A program made the position numbers and the translations under genes. Positions 1 through 8,081 of a stretch of DNA of 64,000 nt are shown piece after piece. Where the stretch lies: positions 62,001 to 126,000 of the forward strand of contig NZ_JAOXSR010000002.1 of NCBI RefSeq assembly GCF_026163685.1, in the 5' to 3' direction. Position 1 is the stretch's first letter; the number at the start of each line of letters is the position of its first letter. Origin of the DNA: Oerskovia flava. GTDB taxonomy: Bacteria; Actinomycetota; Actinomycetes; Actinomycetales; Cellulomonadaceae. Below the pieces are notes generated by a model. That model searched no databases, was not told the DNA's origin, and saw only the letters and a program-made list of their open reading frames with translations.

Positions 1-1
1 G

Positions 2-370
2 CGCGCCCTGACGGTCGCGGAGACGGAGTACCTGCCGGACGGGCGACGCGTGCCCAAGCCGGGCACCGAGCGTGAGATTCCTGCCGACCTCGTCCTCATC
101 GCGATGGGCTTCACGGGGCCGGAGACCGACACGATCACCGCACAGGCCGGCGTCGAGCTGACCTCCCGCGGCCTGGTCGCGCGGGGCGACGACTTCTCGA
201 CGGATCTCCCAGGGGTCTTCGTCGCCGGGGACGCCGGTCGTGGGCAGTCGCTCATCGTCTGGGCGATCGCCGAGGGACGGGCGGCCGCAGCGTCGGTCGA
301 CGCGTACCTGCAGGGTGGGACGGAGCTTCCCGCTCCGGTACGCGCGGGGACGGTGTCGCTGCGCGCATGA
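2..370 (+). CDS. gltD: Glutamate synthase small subunit, C-terminal part (truncated by window edge)
   Basis: The frame is open from the left edge and stops at 370, so only about the last 122 codons are present. What is visible is the C-terminal nucleotide-disulphide oxidoreductase fold: LVLIAMGFTGPE, then GVFVAGDAGRGQSLIVWAI, the conserved block near the FAD/NADPH sites of GltD, and a closing helix ending in DAYLQG. By family knowledge GltD feeds electrons from NADPH through FAD to the large subunit GltB for glutamate synthesis from glutamine and 2-oxoglutarate. gltB would be expected upstream, outside the window. The assignment rests on the C-terminus alone, and a related iron-sulphur oxidoreductase subunit is the main alternative. 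Confidence 0.85.
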   Translation, partial: RALTVAETEYLPDGRRVPKPGTEREIPADLVLIAMGFTGPETDTITAQAGVELTSRGLVARGDDFSTDLPGVFVAGDAGRGQSLIVWAIAEGRAAAASVDAYLQGGTELPAPVRAGTVSLRA

Positions 371-375
371 GCGTG

Positions 376-390
376 ACCCCGACGCGGGGT
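376..390 (+). terminator. Short hairpin after gltD
   Basis: ACCCCG and CGGGGT pair around a 3-base loop just after the gltD stop. The stem is only 6 bp with no T-run, so it is a weak terminator candidate before pyk. Confidence 0.3.
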
Positions 391-488
391 GTCCTGCGCC
401 GGGTCGATGAGCGGGGCATCCTAGGGAGGGGCACCCCGCTGCGTGTCCGGTCTCGTCCGGGCGCCAGAAGAACAACGAGGCTGGAGAA

Positions 489-1913
489 ATGCGTAGAGCA
501 AAGATCGTCTGCACCATCGGACCCGCGACCGAGTCGCCCGAGCAGATCCGGGCGCTGGTCGATGCCGGCATGGACGTCGCCCGCCTGAACCGTAGCCACG
601 GGGAGTACTCGGTCCACGAGTCCGTGTATCGCAACGTGCGCGAGGCCGCGAAGGCGTCGGGGCGCTCGGTGGCCGTCCTCGTCGACCTGCAGGGTCCGAA
701 GATCCGTCTGGGCCGGTTCGCCGAGGACGAGAAGCACTGGCTCGAGGAGGGCGACACCTTCACGATCACGACCGAGGACGTCGTCGGGACCAAGGAGCTC
801 GTCTCGACGACCCACAAGGGTCTGCCGGGCGACGCCCGCGTCGGCGATCCGATCCTCATCGACGACGGCAAGGTGCTCGTCCGCGTCACCGCCGTGGAGG
901 GCCCGCGCGTCGTCACCCGTGTCGAGGTGGCCGGCCCGGTCTCCAACAACAAGGGGCTCAACCTTCCGGGTGTCGCCGTCTCCGTGCCGGCCCTCTCCGA
1001 GAAGGACCGGGACGACCTGCGCTGGGCGCTGAAGCTCGGTGCGGACATCATCGCCCTGTCGTTCGTCCGGTCCGCCGAGGACTTCGCGGACGTCAAGCAG
1101 ATCATGGACGACGAGGGCCGTGTGGTCCCGGTCATCGCGAAGATCGAGAAGCCGCAGGCGGTCGACAACCTCGCGGAGATCGTGGACGCGTTCGACGGCG
1201 TGATGGTCGCCCGCGGTGACCTCGCGGTCGAGCTGCCGCTCGAGCAGGTCCCGCTCGTCCAGAAGCGCATCGTCGAGCTCGCACGTCGCAACGCCAAGCC
1301 CGTCATCGTCGCCACGCAGGTGCTGGAGTCGATGACGAACTCGCCGCGCCCTACCCGTGCGGAGGCCTCCGACTGCGCCAACGCCGTTCTCGACGGCGCG
1401 GACGCGGTCATGCTCTCGGGCGAGACGAGCGTCGGCGACTACCCGATCCTCACGGTCGAGACGATGGCCCGCATCATCGAGGCCACCGAGCAGCTCGGCC
1501 GCGAGCGCATCGCGCCCCTCGGCTCGACGCCGCACACGCGTGGCGGGGCGATCACCCGGGCCGCGGCCGAGATCGGTGAGATCCTCGGTGTGAAGTACCT
1601 GGTGACGTTCACCCAGTCCGGCGACTCGGCGCGGCGGATGTCGCGTCTGCGCGCGTCGATCCCTCTGCTGGCCTTCACGCCGCGCGAGGCCGTCCGCAAC
1701 GCGCTCTCGCTCACGTGGGGCACGCAGACCTACGAGGTCCCGAAGGTCGACAGCACGGACGCGATGGTCGGGCAGGTCGACTCGACCCTGCAGGCCAACG
1801 GCCTGGCCGAGGTCGGCGACCTGGTCGTCGTCGTGGCGGGTGCCCCGGTCGGGGTCTCCGGCACGACGAACTCGATCCTCGTGCACAAGATCGGCGACAA
1901 GACCGACGCCTGA
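489..1913 (+). CDS. pyk: Pyruvate kinase
   Basis: 474 aa, the usual length. It catalyses phosphoenolpyruvate + ADP to pyruvate + ATP, the last step of glycolysis, in the cytosol. Visible motifs are the N-terminal RRAKIVCTIGPA, RLNRSHG (substrate/K+ site), the catalytic block VIAKIEKPQAVDNL near residue 216 with its conserved Lys, MVARGDLAVELP (Mg2+ site) near 238, and QVLESMTNSPRPTRAE. The C-terminal allosteric domain is complete. ATG 489 is preceded by GGAG at 483-486, which is unusually close, and GAGG at 477-480 may serve instead. It is monocistronic, lying between gltD and a strong convergent terminator. pfkA, gap, pgk and tpiA lie in the same window but in separate units. Confidence 0.97.
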   Translation: MRRAKIVCTIGPATESPEQIRALVDAGMDVARLNRSHGEYSVHESVYRNVREAAKASGRSVAVLVDLQGPKIRLGRFAEDEKHWLEEGDTFTITTEDVVGTKELVSTTHKGLPGDARVGDPILIDDGKVLVRVTAVEGPRVVTRVEVAGPVSNNKGLNLPGVAVSVPALSEKDRDDLRWALKLGADIIALSFVRSAEDFADVKQIMDDEGRVVPVIAKIEKPQAVDNLAEIVDAFDGVMVARGDLAVELPLEQVPLVQKRIVELARRNAKPVIVATQVLESMTNSPRPTRAEASDCANAVLDGADAVMLSGETSVGDYPILTVETMARIIEATEQLGRERIAPLGSTPHTRGGAITRAAAEIGEILGVKYLVTFTQSGDSARRMSRLRASIPLLAFTPREAVRNALSLTWGTQTYEVPKVDSTDAMVGQVDSTLQANGLAEVGDLVVVVAGAPVGVSGTTNSILVHKIGDKTDA

Positions 1914-1923
1914 CCGGTAGCGC

Positions 1924-1980
1924 ACGACGACGGCCCCGGCCCTCCTGGAGACTCCTCCGGAGGGCCGGGGCCGTCGTCGT
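1924..1980. terminator. Bidirectional terminator between pyk and the glycosyltransferase
   Basis: A perfect 22-bp inverted repeat: arms 1924-1945 and 1959-1980 around a 13-base loop. It starts 10 bases after the pyk stop and sits between convergent genes, so it can serve both strands. There is no T-tract, as is common in actinobacteria. Confidence 0.85.
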
Positions 1981-2019
1981 CCACGCCGGGGGTCCGTGGG
2001 GTCTCGCTGTGCTCCGGCG

Positions 2020-3357
2020 TCAGACGCGTACCAGCGCGGGGCGGGCACCGGCCGGGACGTCCGCCCCGCCGGAGGCCGGGCCGTCCAGGTGGGCGAACAT
2101 CCGGTCGAACACCTGGCCGCGGTCAAACTGGAGGGCGTAGCGACGCGCGTCGTCCTCCCACGTGCGACGCTCGGCGGGGGAGAGCTCGACGAGCACCCGG
2201 TCGAGGGCGGCGGCGATGGCGTCGGGGGCCTCGACCGGCACGATGATCGCGTGCCCGCCCACGGCTTCGCGGATGCCGCCGGTGTCGGTCGTGATCACCG
2301 GGCCGCCGCCGGCGAGCATCTTCTCCACGAGGGCGATCCCGAACGTCTCGACGAACTCGGGCAACGGCTTGCTCGGCAGGACGTAGGCCGCGCTGCCGGC
2401 CATGAGGTAGGGCTTCTCGGCGTCGTCGACGTCGTCGAGGAAGTCGATGCGGTCACCCACCCCCGAGGCTGCCGCGAGCTCGCGCAGCGCTGCCGCCTCG
2501 GGTCCGCTGCCCGCGACGACGAGGCGCGTGGAGGGAGGCACGTGGCTGCGTGCGAACCCCGCGACGAGGTCGTCGACCCCCTTGGCCTTCGACAGGCGCG
2601 AGAGGAACAGCACGTAGCCGTCGCGGTCGAGGCCACGCCGGGTCAGCACCTGGTCGAGGACCTCGTCGTCGAGGTCGAGGTAGGCGCTCGTGTCGATCGC
2701 CGGGTAGGAGATCTTCACGCGGTCACGGCACTGCGCGGCGAAGAATGTGCCGTGGCGTCCGTCGATCTCCTCGGCGCAGGACACGACGAGGTCGCGCGTG
2801 TACTCGGAAACGGCGAGGCAGACGTCGCTGCTGAGGTAGCCGGAGAGCACGTGCGCCGCGGCGCCGAAGCGGCCCTCCTCGACGCACGAGCGCACCACGT
2901 TGGTGACGTCGGAGCCCACCGCTTCCGCCATGGTGACCACGTCGACCGGCAGGCCCGTGCTCGCGGCGACCCGGACGGCGTCGGTCACGGCGGTCGTGTG
3001 GGGGGAGAGGTACAGCGAGAGGCAGACCGTGGGGACGCCGTCGGTGAAGAGCTCGACGAGCCGCCCCGTGATCCCGGCGAGGTGACGACCGTCCGGCACC
3101 TTGTAGTCACCGACGGGTTCGGGACGTTCGACGACGATGCCGTCGCGGTACGGCAGCACCGTGTCGAGCGGCTTGAGCGGAAGACCGGCGGCCTGGAGCC
3201 GTTCGATTGGCCACGTGACGATCCGGACCTCGGAGAACCCGCGGTCGAGGGCGGCCTCGGCGAGGTTGCGCGCCTCGCCGGAGTGCCCGCAGATCACGGG
3301 GTCGGCCCGTACGACGATGACGAGCCGGGTCCAGCGCTGCGAGGTGGTGGGAGTCAT
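2020..3357 (-). CDS. GT4-type glycosyltransferase paired with GH92
   Basis: 445 aa, GT-B fold, retaining type. The N-terminal half opens with a Rossmann strand (RLVIVVRADPVICGHSGEARN). The C-terminal half has YVLFLSRLSKAKGVDDLV and LVVAGSGPE (nucleotide-sugar domain), then the E-x7-E signature in EFVETFGIALVEKM around residues 335-345 and ITTDTGGIREAV. No signal peptide or membrane segment is seen, so it should act in the cytosol, probably with a nucleotide sugar. The ATG at 3357 overlaps the stop of the GH92 gene by 4 bases (ATGA), so the two are translationally coupled. The acceptor is unknown. The pairing with a mannosidase-like enzyme suggests mannose chemistry, which is inference. The gene ends at the convergent terminator shared with pyk. 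Confidence 0.85.
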   Translation of the reverse strand: MTPTTSQRWTRLVIVVRADPVICGHSGEARNLAEAALDRGFSEVRIVTWPIERLQAAGLPLKPLDTVLPYRDGIVVERPEPVGDYKVPDGRHLAGITGRLVELFTDGVPTVCLSLYLSPHTTAVTDAVRVAASTGLPVDVVTMAEAVGSDVTNVVRSCVEEGRFGAAAHVLSGYLSSDVCLAVSEYTRDLVVSCAEEIDGRHGTFFAAQCRDRVKISYPAIDTSAYLDLDDEVLDQVLTRRGLDRDGYVLFLSRLSKAKGVDDLVAGFARSHVPPSTRLVVAGSGPEAAALRELAAASGVGDRIDFLDDVDDAEKPYLMAGSAAYVLPSKPLPEFVETFGIALVEKMLAGGGPVITTDTGGIREAVGGHAIIVPVEAPDAIAAALDRVLVELSPAERRTWEDDARRYALQFDRGQVFDRMFAHLDGPASGGADVPAGARPALVRV

Positions 3358-5633
3358 GTCGCCTCCTGCGTCGAAGGGATGGCCCGGCGGAGAACCGGGC
3401 CGGGAGCTGGGACGGTGGTCGGGTCGGGCCCGCGAGGAGCGGTGCGGAGCGGGAACGACGGCGGGCGCTCCCTCGTCCCCCAGTCGCTCGGGGTGTCGCC
3501 GAGCTCGACGAGCAGGTGCCCGCCGCGGTGCAGCTCGGCCCCGGTGAGCCAGCTTCGCTCGAGCGGGACGCCGTCGAGCCGCACGGAGCGCACGTACTGC
3601 GGCGGGTCGTCCCGGCGGGGTTCGCGGAAGCCTTCGGTCTGGATCGTCAGGGAGCGGTCCCCGACACCGATCCGGGACTCCGCGAACGAGGGGGCGTTGA
3701 CGAGCACGACGTTCTGCCCTGCCACGGGGAACAGGCCGAGCGAGGCCCACACGTACCAGGAGCTCAGACCTCCCGAGTCGTCGTTCCCCGGCAGGCCCCC
3801 GCGCCCCGTGCCGAACTGCTGGTGCACGACGGCGTGGACCACCTCCGCAGTCCGGTCCGGCCGGCCCGCGTAGTGGTAGGCCCAGGGCGCCTCCATGTCG
3901 GGCTCGTTGTTCAGGCCCTCGAACCGGTCGAGCGCGTACCCGCGGGCGATCTCGTCCGCGCCCGGACGCACACCCGGTTGCGTGACGGGGTCCGCGCCGA
4001 ACCCGAAGAACCGGTCGAGCAGCCCGACGAACGCCTCGTCCCCGCCAGCGAGCGCGATGCGCGCCGCCATGTCGTGCACGAGCCGGAAGGAGTAGTTCCA
4101 CCGGCCGCCCTCGTAGAACGTCGAGTCCTTGAGGAGACCGGTGTCGTCGAAGGCGTTCACCCAGCCCGCGGCCAGCGGCTCGAACTCGGCGACCAGCGCG
4201 CGGTCCCCGACGTGCTGCGCGACCTGCATGGTGCACCAGTACCCGAACGCGACGTCGAGCGTGTGGCTGATGGGGTGCGCGATGCCGTGCAGCAGGTAGT
4301 CCTCGCCGTAGGTGCGGCGCAGGTCGTTGTGCATGTGCGCGAGGGCCCAGTCCCAGTCGACGCCCGGCAGCTCGAGCTGGCACAGGTCGGCGAGGAACGT
4401 CTGCGCGAGCGCACTCGCCTGACGGGAGAACCGGTCGGCGCCGCGCGCCATCCGGTAGCCGATCGGGAGGTTCCCCTCCTGCTCGCAGATGTACAGCAGC
4501 GCGTTCGCGAGCTCGACCGCCCGGTGCGGCAGCAGCGTCGTCAGCAACGGCAGCTGGGTGCGGTAGATGTCCCACATCGTGCTGATGTCGAACGCGAACG
4601 GGCCGTCCGCCGGCCAGAACGGGCTCTCGTCGGGGGCGAGGCACGGCTTGAGCAGCGAGTGGTAGAGCGCGGTAGAGAAGACCGTCTGGCGCTCGCGGTC
4701 GGGGGTGTCGACCGTGATCGTGCCCAGGTGATCCCGCCACGTCTGGGTCGTCGCCGCGCGCCGGGTCGCGAAGCTCGACGGGCCGGGGCCGCAGTCGGCG
4801 TAGAGGTTCTCGCGCGCCTGGGCCGTCCCGCGCAGGGAGAACCCGAAGCGCAGCTCGACGACCTGGCCGGGCTCCGTCGGACCTGCCCACATCAGTCCGA
4901 AGGGTCGCAGCGTCGTCGGGCGGATGTAGTCGAAGTCGAGCCGTGTGCCGCCCGGCATGAGCCGGCGGTCGTACCAGAGCATCTGCCGCCACTGGTCGGT
5001 GTCGCACTCGACGTGGACGGCGAGCGGCGCGCCCTCGACGACGATCTCGCCCTGGGCCACGCCCGGACCCAGGGACTCGAGGTGCGCGCGCAGCGGCACG
5101 GTGGCCCCGTGGGGGATCGCGAGCCCACCGAGGGAGAAGTCGATGACGAGCCGGGCGTCGCGGTGGCTCGGGAACGTGAACCGGTGGACGGCGCTCTTGG
5201 GGCCGACCGTGACCTCGCAGCGGATGCCCGACTCGAGGGTGGTGCAGTACCACCCCGGCTCGGCCAGCTCGTCGTGCATCTCCCACAGGGTGCCGAGCGC
5301 GTCGAGCGGCTGGAGCATCGGCGTGACACGGAAGTAGTTGTAGTACTTGCGGATCGCCCCGGTGCCGGACTGCTGGAAGTGGGTGATGCCGGACGTCAGC
5401 GCCCGGTCGTACAGCTCGGTGGGGACGCCCTCGGTGCTGATGTCGTAGCGGCCGTAGCCGGTGGGGTAGGCGCCGGAGTAGGCGCAGGCCGAGACCATGC
5501 CGAGCGGGTGGCTCGCGCCCGGGTGGGTGTTGCCCACCTGGGGCTTGGGCCACCACCAGGTCGCCGCCAGCCCGTGCTGAGGCGGCAGGTCGGTGACCTC
5601 GGTCCCGATGAACGGGTCGACGTGCTCGATCAT
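3354..5633 (-). CDS. Glycoside hydrolase family 92 (alpha-mannosidase-like), apparently cytosolic
   Basis: 759 aa. The N-terminus begins with the family hallmark HVDPFIGTE, followed by GNTHPGASHPLGMVS. The (alpha/alpha)6 catalytic half carries TMWDIYRTQLPL, NEPDMEAPWAYHYAG near residue 576 and GNDDSGGLSSWYVW near 616, the conserved GH92 Ca2+/catalytic blocks. Characterised GH92 enzymes are Ca2+-dependent exo-alpha-mannosidases and are mostly exported; this one has no signal peptide. ATG 5633 is chosen because the family motif starts four residues in, and its RBS is weak. It overlaps the downstream GT gene by ATGA. A 152-base gap (5634-5785) separates it from the oxidoreductase gene upstream and probably holds its own promoter. 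The substrate is not deducible. Confidence 0.9.
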   Translation of the reverse strand: MIEHVDPFIGTEVTDLPPQHGLAATWWWPKPQVGNTHPGASHPLGMVSACAYSGAYPTGYGRYDISTEGVPTELYDRALTSGITHFQQSGTGAIRKYYNYFRVTPMLQPLDALGTLWEMHDELAEPGWYCTTLESGIRCEVTVGPKSAVHRFTFPSHRDARLVIDFSLGGLAIPHGATVPLRAHLESLGPGVAQGEIVVEGAPLAVHVECDTDQWRQMLWYDRRLMPGGTRLDFDYIRPTTLRPFGLMWAGPTEPGQVVELRFGFSLRGTAQARENLYADCGPGPSSFATRRAATTQTWRDHLGTITVDTPDRERQTVFSTALYHSLLKPCLAPDESPFWPADGPFAFDISTMWDIYRTQLPLLTTLLPHRAVELANALLYICEQEGNLPIGYRMARGADRFSRQASALAQTFLADLCQLELPGVDWDWALAHMHNDLRRTYGEDYLLHGIAHPISHTLDVAFGYWCTMQVAQHVGDRALVAEFEPLAAGWVNAFDDTGLLKDSTFYEGGRWNYSFRLVHDMAARIALAGGDEAFVGLLDRFFGFGADPVTQPGVRPGADEIARGYALDRFEGLNNEPDMEAPWAYHYAGRPDRTAEVVHAVVHQQFGTGRGGLPGNDDSGGLSSWYVWASLGLFPVAGQNVVLVNAPSFAESRIGVGDRSLTIQTEGFREPRRDDPPQYVRSVRLDGVPLERSWLTGAELHRGGHLLVELGDTPSDWGTRERPPSFPLRTAPRGPDPTTVPAPGPVLRRAIPSTQEAT

Positions 5634-5785
5634 CGCCGCGCCCCGTCTCGTGGGGAGCCGCCGGGACCGCGCTGCGGACGGGTACTCATGTCCGGACGAT
5701 ACGAGCGGCGTGTGAAGGGCCTGTTTCCGCCAGATGACGCCCGGGGTCTGCGCGGGCGGCGGGTAGGGGTGCGGCCCTTGTGCCG

Positions 5786-6802
5786 CTAGCCGGGTCCGGC
5801 GTCCGCGAAGGCGGGGAAGACCCGGTCGTGGACGAGCCGCAGCTGCTCGCGGGCGTCGGGCAGCCCGGCAGGCCGGGTGCCGGTGACGATCTCCACGAGC
5901 GTCGGATCGACGAGGGCCAGCAGCACGTGGTCGATGCCGGCGTCCACGAGGTCGGTCCGGATCCGCTCGGCGCACTGCTCCGGGGTGCCGGCGATCGTGA
6001 GCGCCTCGCCGGCCGTCGCCCTCCGGCCGTGATCCAGCCCGGCCTCCAGCCCGTGGCGGGCGAGCATCGGTGCCGGGTAGGTGGGCAGCCAGGCGGCGGC
6101 CACGGCCCCCGCCGCCTCCTTGGCCACGGCGGCGTCGTCGCCGACCGCGCTCAGGACGCTCGCCCCGAGCCGCAGGGTGCCCGGGTCTCGTCCGGCACGC
6201 GCGGCGCCTGCGCGGACGTGCTGCGCGACGTACTCCGAGTTCTCCCGCGAGCTGCTGCCGCACTCGATCCCGTCGGCGACCTCACCGGCCAGCTCGAAGG
6301 ATCTCGGTCCACCCAGCCCGCCGACGAAGAGCGGCAGGTGCTCCTGGACCGGACGGGCCATGGTACGGACACCCGAGTAGCGGAAGAACTCGCCCTGCTG
6401 ATCGACGCTGCCGTCGTCGAGGTAGGCGCGCATGACACCGATCGCCTCACGGACCCGCGCCAGCGGCCGGGTGCCCCGCCAGCCGACGTGGTACGCGTCG
6501 AGCATCTGGGGGACACCGAAGCTGACCACGGCCTGCGCACGTCCTCCGGAGAGCTGGTCGAGCGTGGCCAGCGCCTGCGCGACGAGGGTGGGCTCGCGCA
6601 GGTAGACGTGCGTGGCGCTGACTCCCAGCCGGATCGTCGAGGTCTCCCGCGCGGCGGCGGCGAGCACGGACCACGGGTCGAGGCCCGAGGCGTCGTCGTT
6701 CAGGTGGCAGAAGTGGAATCCCAGCCGGTCTGCCGCGCGGATCAGGCCCACCATCTCCTCCGCCGGGTGCACGCACGGCAACCCGTACCCGAGTCGCACC
6801 AT
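5786..6802 (-). CDS. LLM-class (luciferase-like) flavin- or F420-dependent oxidoreductase
   Basis: 338 aa, TIM-barrel luciferase-like monooxygenase family. Visible features are the N-terminal strand RLGYGLPCVHPAEEM, the conserved barrel segment STIRLGVSATHVYLREP, the DQLSGGRAQAVVSFG block typical of F420/FMN binding, and LPLFVGGLGGPRSFELAGEVADGIECG near the middle. Members use FMNH2 or F420H2 to oxidise or reduce small organic molecules; which cofactor and substrate cannot be told from sequence alone. ATG 6802 has a strong SD (GGGAGGAG, 7 bases upstream on the minus strand). It lies upstream of the GH92-GT pair on the same strand, and co-transcription across the 152-base gap is possible but not shown. 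Confidence 0.85.
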   Translation of the reverse strand: MVRLGYGLPCVHPAEEMVGLIRAADRLGFHFCHLNDDASGLDPWSVLAAAARETSTIRLGVSATHVYLREPTLVAQALATLDQLSGGRAQAVVSFGVPQMLDAYHVGWRGTRPLARVREAIGVMRAYLDDGSVDQQGEFFRYSGVRTMARPVQEHLPLFVGGLGGPRSFELAGEVADGIECGSSSRENSEYVAQHVRAGAARAGRDPGTLRLGASVLSAVGDDAAVAKEAAGAVAAAWLPTYPAPMLARHGLEAGLDHGRRATAGEALTIAGTPEQCAERIRTDLVDAGIDHVLLALVDPTLVEIVTGTRPAGLPDAREQLRLVHDRVFPAFADAGPG

Positions 6803-6942
6803 CGGACGCTCCTCCCGCTCGGCGCCCCTCTTGTCAACCTACTCCGGTGGGCCGGGGCGTCAATCCACGACGAGGTGACGCGAGCTCTGGGGCGAACTCC
6901 CCCTGCGGGGGGAGTGGCGCTGTGTCTGCGAGGGCGGAGGGG

Positions 6943-7016
6943 TGCCCCGGGTGGGATTCGAACCCACACTGGATCGGGTTTGAGCCGAACGCCTCTGCCG
7001 GTTGGGCTACCGGGGC
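6943..7016 (-). tRNA. tRNA with CAA anticodon (Leu-type), short variable loop
   Basis: A complete cloverleaf on the minus strand. The acceptor stem GCCCCGG (7016-7010) pairs with CCGGGGC (6950-6944) and the discriminator is A (6943). The D-arm is GCC/GGC with an 11-base loop, the Leu/Ser style. The anticodon loop is CTCAAAC, giving CAA at 6982-6980. The T-arm GTGGG-TTCGAAT-CCCAC lies at 6967-6951. The variable region is only 5 bases (6972-6968), whereas tRNA-Leu is normally class II with a long arm. The anticodon stem has a T-T mismatch at its outer pair. CCA is not encoded (CCC follows A73). Decoding of TTG leucine codons is inferred from the anticodon, A73 and the D-arm. Confidence 0.85.
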
Positions 7017-7137
7017 CGCTGCGCCGGGGTCGAACGGTCCCGTGCGCGTGCGTGCACCATCGAACCACAGAGCGCACCGAAACGAGAATCACACCCCGGG
7101 ATGTGACGAGCCGGGAGCGCGGGGTGCTCGGGCGCAC

Positions 7138-7143
7138 TACGAT
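7138..7143 (+). promoter_or_regulatory. -10 element of the ANTAR regulator gene
   Basis: TACGAT ends 7 bases before GTG 7151, so transcription should begin at or next to the start codon. No clear -35 is seen. Confidence 0.55.
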
Positions 7144-7150
7144 GAGCAAC

Positions 7151-7837
7151 GTGAGTGACGACGACGTGCAGCGCGAGGCGAAGCAGCCGCTCGACCTGCC
7201 CCCCATGATCCAGCCCGAGCCGACCCCGGACGACGAGGCTCCGGCGCCCAGCACCGGGCGCCCGGCGCGGCGCGCCGTGGTGGCCGAGGACGAGGCCCTC
7301 ATCCGTCTCGACGTCGTCGAGACGTTGCGCGAGGCCGGCTTCGACGTCGTCGGTGAGGCGGGCGACGGCGAGACCGCGGTGCGGCTCGCGCTCGAGCTCA
7401 AGCCGGACATCGTCGTGATGGACGTCAAGATGCCCGAGCTCGACGGCATCTCGGCTGCCGAGAAGATCGGCAAGGCCCGCGTCGCACCCGTGGTGCTGCT
7501 CACGGCGTTCTCGCAGACCGAGCTCGTCGAGCGTGCGCGTGACGCCGGTGCGATGGCGTACGTCGTCAAGCCCTTCAGCCCGGCGGACCTGCTGCCGGCG
7601 GTGGAGATCGCGATCTCGCGCTACTCCCAGATCAGCGCCCTCGAGTCCGAGGTCGCCGACCTCGCGGAGCGGTTCGAGACCCGCAAGCGCGTCGACCGCG
7701 CCAAGGGTCTGCTGATGACGAAGATGGGCCTCTCGGAGCCTGAGTCGTTCCGCTGGATCCAGAAGACGTCGATGGACCGCCGCCTGACCATGCGCGAGGT
7801 CGCCGACGCCGTCATCGAGCAGGTCGGAAGCGCCTGA
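7151..7837 (+). CDS. pdtaR: Response regulator with ANTAR RNA-binding output domain (PdtaR-like)
   Basis: 228 aa from GTG 7151; ATG 7142 is in frame but lies on the -10 hexamer. Residues 1-45 are an acidic, proline-rich lead. The receiver domain follows, with AEDEALIRLDVVETLREAG, the phospho-acceptor Asp in DIVVMDVKMPELDG, and AMAYVVKPFSP with the conserved Lys. The C-terminal ANTAR domain contains RKRVDRAKGLLMTKMGLSE and VADAVIEQV. By family knowledge ANTAR proteins, once phosphorylated, bind paired RNA hairpins and antiterminate. In mycobacteria the partner kinase is PdtaS. No histidine kinase gene lies in this window, so its partner is elsewhere. The place between pyk and polA matches the Mycobacterium tuberculosis order (Rv1626). 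Confidence 0.92.
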   Translation: MSDDDVQREAKQPLDLPPMIQPEPTPDDEAPAPSTGRPARRAVVAEDEALIRLDVVETLREAGFDVVGEAGDGETAVRLALELKPDIVVMDVKMPELDGISAAEKIGKARVAPVVLLTAFSQTELVERARDAGAMAYVVKPFSPADLLPAVEIAISRYSQISALESEVADLAERFETRKRVDRAKGLLMTKMGLSEPESFRWIQKTSMDRRLTMREVADAVIEQVGSA

Positions 7838-7868
7838 TCCGCGCGTCGTGGTCGCAGCCGTGCTCCAC

Positions 7869-7891
7869 GGCGGACCGCGGCGGTCACCGCC
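7869..7891 (+). terminator. Candidate terminator after the ANTAR gene
   Basis: GGCGGACCG (7869-7877) pairs with CGGTC + CGCC (7881-7891) around CGG with a 2-base bulge, 31 bases after the stop. The rest of 7838-8081 holds no gene that I can support. Confidence 0.35.
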
Positions 7892-8081
7892 CTGGCCTGG
7901 GCCTTTGTGCGGTCGTCCGATCGGGGATATCGTCGAGGATCGGCGTCCAGTTCCAGGGCGGTGAACACCGGCCGCCATATTGAACTGTTGATGGCCACAC
8001 GGCCGCCGACGAGGTCGTTGCCTGGCTGTGCCCGGCGGATGATCCGTGCGGGGAGTGTGGCGAGAGCCGGAGGAGGTCCGC

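Noticed and set aside
252-2126. Long open frame antisense to pyk, about 620 codons
   Set aside because: It mirrors the codon pattern of pyk, has Arg/Asp/Val-heavy composition and no recognisable motif; in DNA this GC-rich, antisense frames stay open by chance. The same applies to the long antisense frames over GH92, uvrA, uvrC, tkt and der.
6943-7016. tRNA gene as an integration site with an adjacent island
   Set aside because: No repeat of the tRNA 3' end and no integrase in the window; the neighbouring GH92-GT genes have ordinary composition.
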